Source: Erythroxylum novogranatense (Eukaryota; Streptophyta; Magnoliopsida; Malpighiales; Erythroxylaceae). Taken from it: 64,000 nt of DNA. How positions within the stretch are numbered: position 1 is the stretch's first letter; every line of letters starts with the position of its first letter. The position numbers and the translations under genes are program-made. A model generated the notes under the pieces. The model was not told the origin of the DNA, made no database searches, and was given only the letters and a program-made list of their open reading frames with translations. Positions 10,558 to 21,500 of the stretch are shown here, piece by piece. Location: the NCBI GenBank assembly GCA_029891385.1, contig CM057224.1, forward strand, positions 34,415,005-34,479,004. The letters run 5' to 3'.

Positions 10558-12989
10558 AAGGAAAAAAATTTGGATTTTGAGTTTTGGTTAAGTTTTTGGT
10601 TTATAATCATTAGAAATGATGCGGGTTTACTAATTCCATGATCAATTTTAGAGAATACATGTTGAAATTGATTTAATTTTGGATGAAAATGTAATTGGGT
10701 TTATGCCCAAATTTTATAATTTGGGGTTTTTGGAAATTGTTAGTGTAGAATCATGGAAAATACTATGGATTGATGATATGTGAAGTTAATTTTGAAGAAT
10801 TTGTGAATTAAGGTATTGAATTTGGATGAATTGGTTTAGGCCAATTTTAAGATTTGGGGATTTTTGAAATTGAGGATTTAGATATTTTGGAATTAATGTG
10901 AATTGATGAATTGTGAGTTTAATTTTGAAAATTAAGTTATTTATGAGATTGAATTTGAGTGTATTGGTTTAGATCAAAGTTTGAATTTGGAGATTTTAGA
11001 ATTTCTGGTTTTAGAAAGGTTGGAATATGATGATTATGAATTTCTGATAGTTAATTTTGGGAATTATGCAAATTATGATGTGGAATTTGAATGATTATGG
11101 CTTAGGTCAATTTTAAATTGAAAGAAGGAAAGAAGCAAGGATCAATTGGAGCTTGAAATCAAGTTTCGACATTTAATTCGAGGTGGGTAGCATATTTACA
11201 TTTTGAATTGTAAGCTATATATAAAGTTTCAAAAATTAAAGAAAGCAAGAATTGGATTTTTGATAAATTATTGTTTTTAAAAATGTTTGAAAAATTGGCT
11301 TTTGGAATAAATTTTACGAAAATGCAAAGTCTATGAAATCCGTTGTGTTTAGATTGTTTGAATAATGTGAGAATGAAATTTTGAATAAATCTAAATTATA
11401 TTGAAGGAAATTATTGCATTCATTGTTATGACTTTGATTTATATGTGAACCGATTGATTGAAGTGATTGAATATTATACACTATGTGAATGTGTGGAAAT
11501 CAAGATTTTGAAAAGTGCCTTGAACAATTCAATTTCTGTTTTAAACTTATGTGTTATGTGGGTTCGGTTAGGTCCTTTGTGAGTCGTTGTGTCTCTATTT
11601 GTATAGCCTTCTCCATTTGCCCATAGTGTACGGAGCTCGATTCGGACTCCTCCACGGCTACTTGGACCGCTATCACGGACTGATTTATGTTGGATGCTTG
11701 CGGTATAACCCATGAAATACATTGGGTGGGAAATGCTAGCCAAGGTGTGAGGTCTAACATTAAGAAAGTGTAGTACATTCTGTTTGGACCGAGCCAGACC
11801 ATTCTGATATGTTATGTGTTTTAAATTTTGTCTCTGAATGTTGCATGCATATTTATGAAAAATTCGAGAAGTTTGAAAAAAGGAGAAAAGTGAGATTATT
11901 ATGAAAAGTTTGAAAAATATGAAAAGGGTTTGAGGAAAAGTTTGAAAATATGAAAAAAAGGGTTTGAGGAAATTGTTTGAAAAATTATAAAGTTTGAAAA
12001 ATTAGCTTTTGGCAAAAGTTTATGAAAATTGATTTACGCTTATTATTCAATTTATAAATGTGTTATCCACGAGCTTAGAGCTCACCCCTTTCATCCCCAT
12101 CTCCGGGTTTGACGGGAGATCGGATGAAAGAATGTGAAGACATCAGTTTCGACATTTGTGTCAGTTAGATTTTGTGTAATTTGGATCTTTAGTATGAATA
12201 TGTTTATGGCTTAAGATAAGTTTGGGATAAATGTATTTCCGTATAAAGTTGGGTATGAAATTGTATATGGAATTGTGTATAAGTTTGGAAATGCGATTGA
12301 GTTATGAGATCAATATATTGTATTATAGTTATGAGAATGTTTTAGAATTAAGATTGCGTTTGTTTCTGCTGAGATCCCGGACGGAGGGTCCGGTTGATTT
12401 TGATGATTGTTTGTTTGATTGAGTTTTTAGAAGTGTGCTTTAGAATACTTTGCAGGTTTGGGTTAGGATAAAGGCAGCCGTTATGCTGCCGAAATTTCGA
12501 TAAAAATTGGGATAAAAATGTATAATGAGATTTGTACGGATATGAGCAAATGTTGAGATTTGCATGAGAATGATTTTCCCAAGGGTGGAAATTGTTTGTT
12601 TGTTTTGAATGAGTTTGCCTAAAGATGTTATATGTGAATATGAGAAAAAAAAATATACCGGATTTGGATAGTCTAGGCTTTCCAACGCGATTATGTTCAT
12701 TCGATAAGTTTTTTTTATTATTGTTTCCGGATGTCGGATGTGTTCTGCTTGATTTCGTTTCGCTTCGAAATCTATTCGTTTGATTCGATTAGTTATTGCT
12801 TCCGCTTTCATTTGCTTCCGTTCGATTCTGTATTCGATTCGCATTTGCTTTCCTTCCGCTTGCGTTGTGATTCGAGTTCGCTTTTACTATTCCCTTTCGC
12901 ATTCTATTTTACTTTTCGCTTCCGCATTTTTTTTTCCGATTCCTGATTTTCGGTTGGGATCCGGTTCCCGGATCGGGTCCCAACATTTA

Positions 12990-13001
12990 TGGTATCAGAG
13001 C
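12990..13001 (+). promoter_or_regulatory. Primer binding site, array internal region 1
   Basis: TGGTATCAGAGC lies 4 bp after the LTR end at 12985. It is identical to the G3 site, so the non-autonomous element uses the same tRNA primer class as the gag-pol element in the window. Confidence 0.92.
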
Positions 13002-13463
13002 CCAGTAATATGATCTTACTTGGGCGTATGTGTATGAGTAAGAAATTGGAAGAGTATGTAAGGTTATATAGTGAATGTGATTTTGATGCGAATGATATTT
13101 TCATGAATCTGTGTGATTATGTGATTTGGGTGTTAAGAATACGATTGATTAGAAATATGTGTTTGTGGAACTTAAGATTTGAATTTCGTGATGAATTGGG
13201 AGAAATTTACATGAACCATTAACTTGTGTCCATAGGTGTAGAAAAAGTAAATTATGAATATAGCATTTTGATATGATATGAGTGGTATGTGATTTAAGCA
13301 AGTGAAAATTGTGAAAAGATTGAGAATATGCATGATGAGGAAATTGATAAGAGAAAGTGATTGATTATGAGTTTTGGAAAGAAATTAGTAAGAAAGTACT
13401 TGATGATTTTTGTTTAAAAAGAAATTTATGCAAGAATGAGTTACTTGAAATTTAAGTAAGTAT

Positions 13464-13500
13464 GAATTTCGAGGACGAAATTCTTTTAAGAGGGGGAGAA
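13464..13500 (+). promoter_or_regulatory. Hairpin plus polypurine tract, array internal region 1
   Basis: GAATTTCG-AGGA-CGAAATTC (13464-13483) is a perfect 8-bp stem with a 4-base loop. Four bases later the polypurine tract AAGAGGGGGAGAA (13488-13500) ends one base before the next LTR. The tract primes plus-strand DNA synthesis. The stem persists here although no protein is encoded. Confidence 0.85.
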
Positions 13501-13501
13501 T

Positions 13502-16500
13502 TGTTGGACCCCGAACTTTTGAGGATAATAGAAATATTACAATGAATTTAAGTGAGAAAGAATTGGTGAGAATGAGAATGAATTTAAGGAAATGTGATGA
13601 ATTTAAGAAAAATGTAGGAGAAAAGAATTGTTTCGGTTAGAGGAATTTGATATTTGAATGAATTTTTATAGATTATGAGAGGAAAGTGGATGAGTTGATT
13701 GAAATGAAGTTAAATAGCATGAATTAAAAAGAAAAAGTGTGAAAATTTAAAAGATTTAGAAAGTTTGACTTTTTGGAGAGAGAATGTTTGACTTTAAGAG
13801 TTGACTTTTGTTTGAGGCAAAATTTGATAAAATGATCTACATGAAACTTGTAGATTATGTTACGAGCTTTCTGTAGACATAAGGTTTGCAATTTTTCGAT
13901 ATCGGGAGTGAAAGTTATGATCAGTCAAAGTTTATGTTTGATAAGGTTGACTTTTGACTTTAATTATGATGACTGAATCTTTGACTGAGAAATTAACCTA
14001 GTTATAGGTTAATTGAGCTTTGATGTTCTGCATGAAAATTGAAGGGTTTGTTTTGATCTTTATTTCGACATAAAGTATGCAATTTTTCGATCTCAGAGTA
14101 ATAAGTTATGATTTTTACAAGTTTATATTGTGATTTTAGTATGATTATTAGAGGATAGTATCTTTGACAAGAAAATGGACTCCCGTAGGAGTCGAATTGA
14201 GTTTTATGTCCTTCGTGGAAGATTTAGAGCTTCCCTCAAGCTTTTTATCGAGACTAATTTTATTAAAAACGGAGTTCGGGATTAAAAGTTATAAATTTTG
14301 GAAGTTTTATATGAAAAAAAAGAAAAAATGTATCACCCCCGTTGCTAGGGCGACGTGTCACCAGGGTGACGGCGAGCGTTTATTTCGCATCACCAGGCGA
14401 CACGCGTCACCAGGGTGACGGAGGCGCCTGGCTCGCGTCACCAGGCGACAGCGTCACCGAGGTGACCTCGCCTATCTGACGCCGTTTTGCTCCTTTAGTG
14501 TTCTTGCTTCCTCCTCCAATCCGACCTTTGTCCACTATTTTGCTCATATCTTTTTCGTCCGAAATCCGATTGAGTTGATTCTTGCGGCGTTGGATTCCTA
14601 AGACAATTATCTACATCCTCATAGAAAGTTGTGAATTTTTGAGATTAAATTAATGAAGATTAATTTAATCAAAATGAGTCGGGAAATTTTAAGAACATAG
14701 TTCAGTATTTTGTGAAATTCGGGATCTGTAGAGATCCGATGGAAGCGATTCTTAAGGAGAAATATATATAATACAAAGGGCTACAAATCATATGAAGACA
14801 TGAAATGTCAATTTTGCCCCTAAGTCCTTCGAATTTTGAATGGAAGTTCGGATTAGAGTGTAATTTTTGGATTGGGAACACCTGTGCGTAAATTGAGCAT
14901 AACTTTTGATATGGGAATCGAAATGAGGCGATTCTTGTTTTGAATTAAACGAGAGACATAAGGCTACAATTTTTATGAAGACATCGAGTTTCAATTCTTG
15001 GATTAAGAATGTGAAATTTTGGATGGAAATAATCGTACATGGAAAATGTGTTAGAATATGGATATTCCCAAACTGTTTTGCGCATAACTTTTGATGTAGT
15101 GCTCCGAATTGAGCGCGGTTGGTGGCGTTGGATTCGTATGATTGAGAGGAACATTTATCTAGAAGGAAGTTTGGACAAATTCATTCAAATTGATAGTGCG
15201 AATCAGACCCGCATGTATAAATGAAGTTAGGGGCAATTTTGGAATTTTGTTAAAGAGTGAGGGCAAAATGGTCTTTTACCCTCCATTTTTAATGACATGG
15301 CATAAAAAAATCAGATGAGTGTCGTTGGTTTAAGGAAGAGTCTCAATTATTCAAGAAGAAAAGAAAGAATAAGAAGAGAATGGAGAGAAGGAGTTTTCGT
15401 ATGGAGAAAGAAGAGAGAGATTTCCATTTTTCGAATTTTTTGAAGCTTTAAGCATGAGTTTTAAGTTAGTTTCAAAGGAAGAAGATGGAAAATGAAGGAA
15501 GCTTGCTTTGGGAATCAGGAATTTTCGAATTTGAAGGAGAAAGAGGTAAGGAAAAAAATTTGGATTTTGAGTTTTGGTTAAGTTTTTGGTTTATAATCAT
15601 TAGAAATGATGTGGGTTTACTAATTCCATGATAAATTTTAGAGAATACATGTTGAAATTGATTTAATTTTGGATGAAAATGTAATTGGGATTATGCCCAA
15701 ATTTTATAATTTGGGGTTTTTGGAAATTGTTAGTGTAGAATCATGAAAAATACTCTGGATTGATGATATGTGAAGTTAATTTTGAAGAATTTGTGAATTA
15801 AGGTATTGAATTTGGATGAATTGGTTTAGGCCAATTTTAAGATTTGGGAATTTTTGAAATTGAGGATTTAGATATTTTGGAATTAATGTGAATTGATGAA
15901 TTGTGAGTTTAATTTTGAAAATTAAGTTATTTATGAGATTGAATTTGAGTGTATTGGTTTAGATCAAAGTCTGAATTTGGGGATTTTAGAATTTCTGGTT
16001 TTAGAAAGGTTGGAATATGATGATTATGAATTTCCGATAGTTAATTTTGGGAATTATGCAAATTATGATGTAAAATTTGAATGATTATGGCTTAGGTCAA
16101 TTTTAAATTGAAAGAAGGAAAGAAGCAAGGATCAATTGGAGCTTGAAATCAAGTTTCGGCATTTAATTCGAGGTGGGTAGCATATTTACATTTTGAATTG
16201 TAAGCTATATATAAAGTTTCAAAAATTAAAGAAAGCAAGAATTGGATTTTTGATAAATTATTGTTTTTAAAAATGTTTGAAAAATTGGCTTTCGGAATAA
16301 ATTTTACGAAAATGCAAAGTCTATGAAATCCATTGTGTTTAGATTGTTTGAATAATGTGAGAATGAAATTTTGAATAAATCTAAATTATATTGAAGGAAA
16401 TTATTGCATTCATTGTTATGACATTGATTTATATGTGAACTGATTGATTGAAGTGATTGAATATTATGCACTATGTGAATGTGTGAAAATCAAGATTTTG

Positions 16501-17996
16501 AAAAGTGCCTTCGGGCAATTCGAATTTCTGTTTTCGCTTATATGTTATATGGGTTCGGTTAGGTCCTTTGTGAGTCAGCGTTGTCTCTATTTGTATAGCC
16601 TTCTCCCGGCTGCCCGCTAGTGGCACGGAGCTCCGATTCCGGACTCCCTCCACCGCTACACTGGACCGCTATGCGGACCTGATTTGTGTTGGATGTCGCG
16701 GTATAACCCGCAAACACACGCTGGGTGGGAAATGCTAGCCCAGGTGTGGGGTCCAACATTAAGAAAGTGTAGTACGTTCTGTTTGGACCGAGCCAGACCA
16801 TTCTGATATGTTATGTGTTTTCAATTTTGTCTCTGAATGTTGCATGCATATTTATGAAAAATTCGAGAAGTTTGAAAAAAAATGAGAAAAAGTGAGATTA
16901 TTATGAAAAGTTTGAAAATATGAAAAAGGGTTTGAGGAAAAAGTTTGAAAAATATGAAAAAAAGGGTTTGAGGAAATTGTTTGAAAAATTATAAAGTTTG
17001 AAAAATTAGCCTTTTGGCAAAAAGTTTATGAAAATTGATTTTTGCTTATTATTCAATTTATAAATGTGTTATCCACGAGCTTCCGAGCTCACCCCCCCTT
17101 TCATCCCATCTCCAGGTTTTGAGCAGGAGATCGGATGAAAGAATGTGAAGACATCAGTTTTGACATTTGTGTCAGTTAGATTTTGTGTAATTTGGATCTT
17201 TAGTATGAATATGTTTATGGCTTAAGATAAGTTTGGGATAAATGTATTTGCGTATAAAGTTGGGTATGAAATTGTATATGGAATTGTGTATAAGTTTGGA
17301 AATGGGATTGAGTTATGAGATCAATATATTGTATTATAGTTATGAGAATGTTTTAGAATTAAGATTTAGTTTGTTTCTGCTGAGATCCCGGACGGAGGGT
17401 CCGGTTGATTTTGATGATTGTTTGTTTGATTGAGTTTTTAGAAGTGTGTTTTTGAATACTCTGCAGGTTTGGGTTAGGATAAAGGCAGCCGTTATGCTGC
17501 CAAAATTTCGATAAAAATTGGGATAAAAATGTATAATGAGATTTGTACGGATATGAGCAAGTGTTGAGATTTGCATGAGAATGATTTTCCCAAGGGTGGA
17601 AATTGTTTGTTTGTTTTGAATGAGTTTGCCTAAAGATGTTATATGTGAATATGAGAAAAAAAATATACCGGATTTGGATAGTCTAGGCTTTCCAACGCGA
17701 TTATGTTCATTCGATAAGTTTTCTTTGATTATTGTTTCCGAATGTCGGATGTGTTCTGCTTGATTTCGTTTCGCTTCGAAATCTATTCGTTTGATTCGAT
17801 TAGTTATTGCTTCCGCTTTCATTTGCTTCCGTTCGATTCTGTATTCGATTCGCATTTGCTTTCCTTCCGCTTGCGTTGTGATTCGAGTTCGCTTTTACTA
17901 TTCCCTTTCGCATTCGATTTTACTTTTCGCTTCCGCATTTTTGTTTCCGATTCCTGATTTTTTGTTGGGATCCGGTTCCCGGATCGGGTCCCAACA
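13502..17996 (+). repeat. Array LTR copy 2 (4495 bp)
   Basis: Begins TGTTGGACCCCGAAC and ends GGTCCCAACA. It is nearly identical to copy 1 over most of its length. It preserves the island AGCCTTCTCCCGGCTGCC (16597-16614) and the acceptor CCCATCTCCAG (AG at 17114-17115), both altered in copy 1. Its GC-rich repeat is at 14332-14476 and its hairpin GGCAGC/GCTGCC at 17484-17501. It serves at once as 3' LTR of the first unit and 5' LTR of the second. Confidence 0.88.
14332..14476. repeat. GC-rich palindromic minisatellite, array LTR 2
   Basis: Repeats of CGTCACCAGGGTGACG with interspersed GGCGACGCG. It is longer than the copy 1 block, with several one-base differences clustered here while the flanking sequence is almost unchanged. 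Confidence 0.82.
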
Positions 17997-18000
17997 TTTA

Positions 18001-18012
18001 TGGTATCAGAGC
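18001..18012 (+). promoter_or_regulatory. Primer binding site, array internal region 2
   Basis: TGGTATCAGAGC four bases after the end of LTR copy 2, identical to the first internal region. Confidence 0.92.
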
Positions 18013-18474
18013 CCAGTAATATGATCTTACTTGGGCGTATGTGTATGAGTAAGAAATTGGAAGAGTATGTAAGGTTATATAGTGAATGTGATTTTGATGC
18101 GAATGATATTTTCATGAATCTGTGTGATTATGTGATTTGGGTGTTAAGAATACGATTGATTAGAAATATGTGTTTGTGGAACTTAAGATTTGAATTTCGT
18201 GATGAATTGGGAGAAATTTACATGAACCATTAACTTGTGTCCATAGGTGTAGAAAAAGTAAATTATGAATATAGCATTTTGATATGATATGAGTGATATG
18301 TGATTTAAGCAAGTGAAAATTGTGAAAAGATTGAGAATATGCATGATGAGGAAATTGATAAGAGAAAGTGATTGATTATGAGTTTTGGAAAGAAGTTAGT
18401 AAGAAAGTACTTGATGATTTTTGTTTAAAAAGAAATTTATGCAAGAATGAGTTACTTGAAGTTTAAGTAAGTAT

Positions 18475-18511
18475 GAATTTCGAGGACGAAATTCTTTTAA
18501 GAGGAGGAGAA
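18475..18511 (+). promoter_or_regulatory. Hairpin plus polypurine tract, array internal region 2
   Basis: The same GAATTTCG/CGAAATTC stem as in internal region 1, then AAGAGGAGGAGAA, with one G-to-A change relative to the first tract. LTR copy 3 begins at 18513. Confidence 0.82.
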
Positions 18512-18512
18512 T

Positions 18513-21500
18513 TGTTGGACCCCGAACTTTTGAGGATAATAGAAATATTACAATGAATTTAAGTGAGAAAGAATTGGTGAGAATGAGAATGAATTTAAGG
18601 AAATGTGATGAATTTAAGAAAAATGTAGGAGAAAAGAATTGTTTCGGTTAGAGGAATTTGATATTTGAATGAATTTTTATGGATTATGAGAGGAAAGTGG
18701 ATGAGTTGATTGAAATGAAGTTAAATAGCATGACTTAAAAAGAAAAAGTGTGAAAATTTAAAGGATTTAAAAAGTTTGACTTTTTGGAGAGAGAATGTTT
18801 GACTTTGAGAGTTGACTTTTGTTTGAGGCAAAATTTGATAAAATGATCTACATGAAACTTGTAGATTATGTTACGAGCTTTCTGTAGACATAAGGTTTGC
18901 AATTTTTCGATATCGGGAGTGAAAGTTATGATCAGTCAAAGTTTATGTTTGATAAGGTTGACTTTTGACTTTAGTTATGATGACTGAATCTTTGACTGAG
19001 AAATTAACCTAGTTATAGGTTAATTGAGCTTTGATGTTCTGCATGAAAATTGAAGGGTTTGTTTTGATCTTTATTTCGACATAAAGTATGCAATTTTTCG
19101 ATCTCGGAGTAATAAGTTATGATTTTTACAAGTTTATATTGTGATTTTAGTATGATTATTAGAGGATAGTATCTTTGACTGGAAAATGGACTCCCGTAGG
19201 AGTCGAATTGAGTTTTATGTCCTTCGTGGAAGATTTAGAGCTTCCCTCAAGCTTTCTATCGAGACTAATTTTATTAAAATCGGAGTTCGGGATTAAAAGT
19301 TATAAATTTTGGAAGTTTTATATGAAAAAAAAGGAAAAATGTATCACCCCCGTTGCTAGGGCGACGCGTCACCAGGGTGACGGCGAGCGTTTGGCTCGCA
19401 TCACCAGGGTGACGCGTCACCAGGGTGACGGCGAGCGGTTGGCTCGCGTCACCAGGGCGACGCGTCACCATGGTGACCTCGCCTAATACTGACGCCTGCT
19501 TTTGCTCCTTTAGTGTTCTTGCTTCCTCCTCCAATCCGACCTTTGTCCACTATTTTGCTCATATCTTTTCCGTCCGACATCCGATTGAGTTGATTCTCAT
19601 GGAGTTGGATTCCTAAGACAATTATCTACATCCTCATAGAAATTTGTGAATTTTTGAGATTAAATTAATGGAGATTAATTTAATCAAAGTGAGTCGGGAA
19701 ATTTTCCGAACATAGTTCAGTATTTTGTGAAATTCGGGATCTGTAGAGATCCGATTGAAGCAATTATTAAGGCAAAATAAATATAAGACAAAGGGATACA
19801 AATCATATGAAGACATGAAATGTCAATTTTGCCCCTAAGTCCTTCGAATTTTGAATGGAAGTTCGGATTAGAGTGTAATTTTTGGATTGGGAACACCTGT
19901 GCGTAAATTGAGCATAACTTTTGATCTGGGAATCTAAATGAGGCGATTCTTGTTTTGAATTAAACGAGAGACATAAGGCTACAATTGTTATGAAGACATT
20001 GAGTTTCAATTCTGGGATTAAGAATGTGAAATTTTGGACGGAAATAATCGTACATGGAAAATGTGTTAGAATATGGATATTCCCGAACTGTTTTGCGCAT
20101 AACTTTTGATGTAGTACTCCAAATTGAACGCGGTTGGTGGCGTTGGATTCGTATGATTGAGAGGAACATTTATCTAGAAGGAAGTTTGGACAAATTCCTT
20201 CAAATTGATAGTGAGAATCAGACCCGCATGTATAAATGAAGTTAGGGGCAATTTTGGAATTTTGTTAAAGAGTGAGGGCAAAATGGTCTTTTACCCTCCA
20301 TTTTTAATGACATGGCATAAAAAAATCAGATGAGTGTCGTTGGTTTAAGGAAGAGTCTCGATTATTCAAGAAGAAAAGAAAGAATAAGAAGAGAATGGAG
20401 AGAAGGAGTTTTCGTATGGAGAAAGAAGAGAGAGATTTCCATTTTTCGAATTTTTTGAAGCTTTAAGCATGAGTTTTAAGTTAGTTTCAAAGGAAGAAGA
20501 TGGAAAATGAAGGAAGCTTGCTTTGGGAATCAGGAATTTTCGAATTTGAAGGAGAAAGAGGTAAGGAAAAAAATTTGGATTTTGAGTTTTGGTTAAGTTT
20601 TTGGTTTATAATCATTAGAAATGATGTGGGTTTACTAATTCCATGATCAATTTTAGAGAATACATGTTGAAATTGATTTAATTTTGGATGAAAATGTAAT
20701 TGGGATTATGCCCAAATTTTACAATTTGGGGTTTTTGAAAATTGTTAGTGTAGAATCATGGAAAATACTATGGATTGATGATATGTGAAGTTAATTTTGA
20801 AGAATTTGTGAATTAAGGTATTGAATTTGGATGAATTGGTTTAGGCCAATTTTAAGATTTGGGGATTTTTGAAATTGAGGATTTAGATATTTTGAAATTA
20901 ATGTGAATTGATGAATTGTGAGCTTAATTTTGAAAATTAAGTTATTTATGAGATTGAATTTGAGTGTATTGGTTTAGATCAAAGTTTGAATTTAGGGATT
21001 TTAGAATTTCTGGTTTTAGAAAGGTTGGAATATGATGATTATGAATTTCCGATAGTTAATTTTGGGAATTATGCAAATTATGATGTAGAATTTGAATGAT
21101 TATGGCTTAGGTCAATTTTAAATTGAAAGAAGGAAAGAAGCAAGGATCAATTGGAGCTTGAAATCAAGTTTCGGCATTTAATTCGAGGTGGGTAGCATAT
21201 TTACATTTTGAATTGTAAGCTATATATAAAGTTTCAAAAATTAAAGAAAGCAAGAATTGGATTTTTGATAAATTATTGTTTTTAAAAATGTTTGAAAAAT
21301 TGGCTTTCGGAATAAATTTTACGAAAATGCAAAGTCTATGAAATCCGTTGTGTTTAGATTGTTTGAATAATGTGAGAATGAAATTTTGAATAAATCTAAA
21401 TTATATTGAAGGAAATTATTGCATTCATTGTTATGACATTGATTTATATGTGAACCGATTGATTGAAGTGATTGAATATTATACCTTATGTGAATGTGTG

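Larger units (their letters stand above)
8560..12985 (+). repeat. Array LTR copy 1 (4426 bp)
   Basis: Order along the LTR: AAGTTATGA-type modules (8880-9350), GC-rich palindromic repeat (9390-9480), more Y-block sequence to about 10205, TATA-like CATAAAAAAA (10311), donor GAGGTAAGG (GT at 10556), second donor-like AGGTGGGTA (GT at 11183), the region of the conserved island (about 11605), an acceptor-like region mutated to CTCCGG (12105-12110), hairpin GGCAGC/GCTGCC (12473-12490), and a terminal inverted repeat (12954-12983). Small open frames in it are short, shared by all copies, and not genes. Confidence 0.88.
12986..13501 (+). other. Internal region 1 of the array (516 bp, non-coding)
   Basis: This is everything between LTR copies 1 and 2: the PBS at 12990-13001, a leader block 13008-13045 that is identical in an unrelated-position element on the minus strand, AT-rich sequence, then a hairpin and polypurine tract at 13464-13500. 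A 77-codon frame (12989-13222) begins within the PBS and is identical in the second internal region, but the related element does not keep it open. The 3' end matches the nucleotides that encode the FEDEILL end of pol in G3, suggesting an internally deleted Tekay-like ancestor. Confidence 0.85.
17997..18512 (+). other. Internal region 2 of the array (516 bp, non-coding)
   Basis: Same length as internal region 1 and almost identical to it: PBS at 18001-18012, shared leader block at 18019-18056, hairpin at 18475-18494, polypurine tract AAGAGGAGGAGAA at 18499-18511. The equal lengths argue for duplication of a whole unit and not two separate insertions. It contains no gag, protease, RT or integrase motif. 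Confidence 0.87.

Noticed and set aside
12440..13013. Overlapping Arg/Ser-rich or Phe-rich frames near the LTR ends (also 17340-18024 and 22633-22953)
   Set aside because: They are frames through the TTCGATTCG-type pyrimidine-rich end of the LTR, present on both strands at once, with no domain.
12989..13222. A 77-codon frame identical in both internal regions of the array (also 18000-18233)
   Set aside because: Its ATG lies within the primer binding site, the two copies are near-identical anyway, and the related region at 60212-60910 does not keep the frame. It resembles no protein I recognise.
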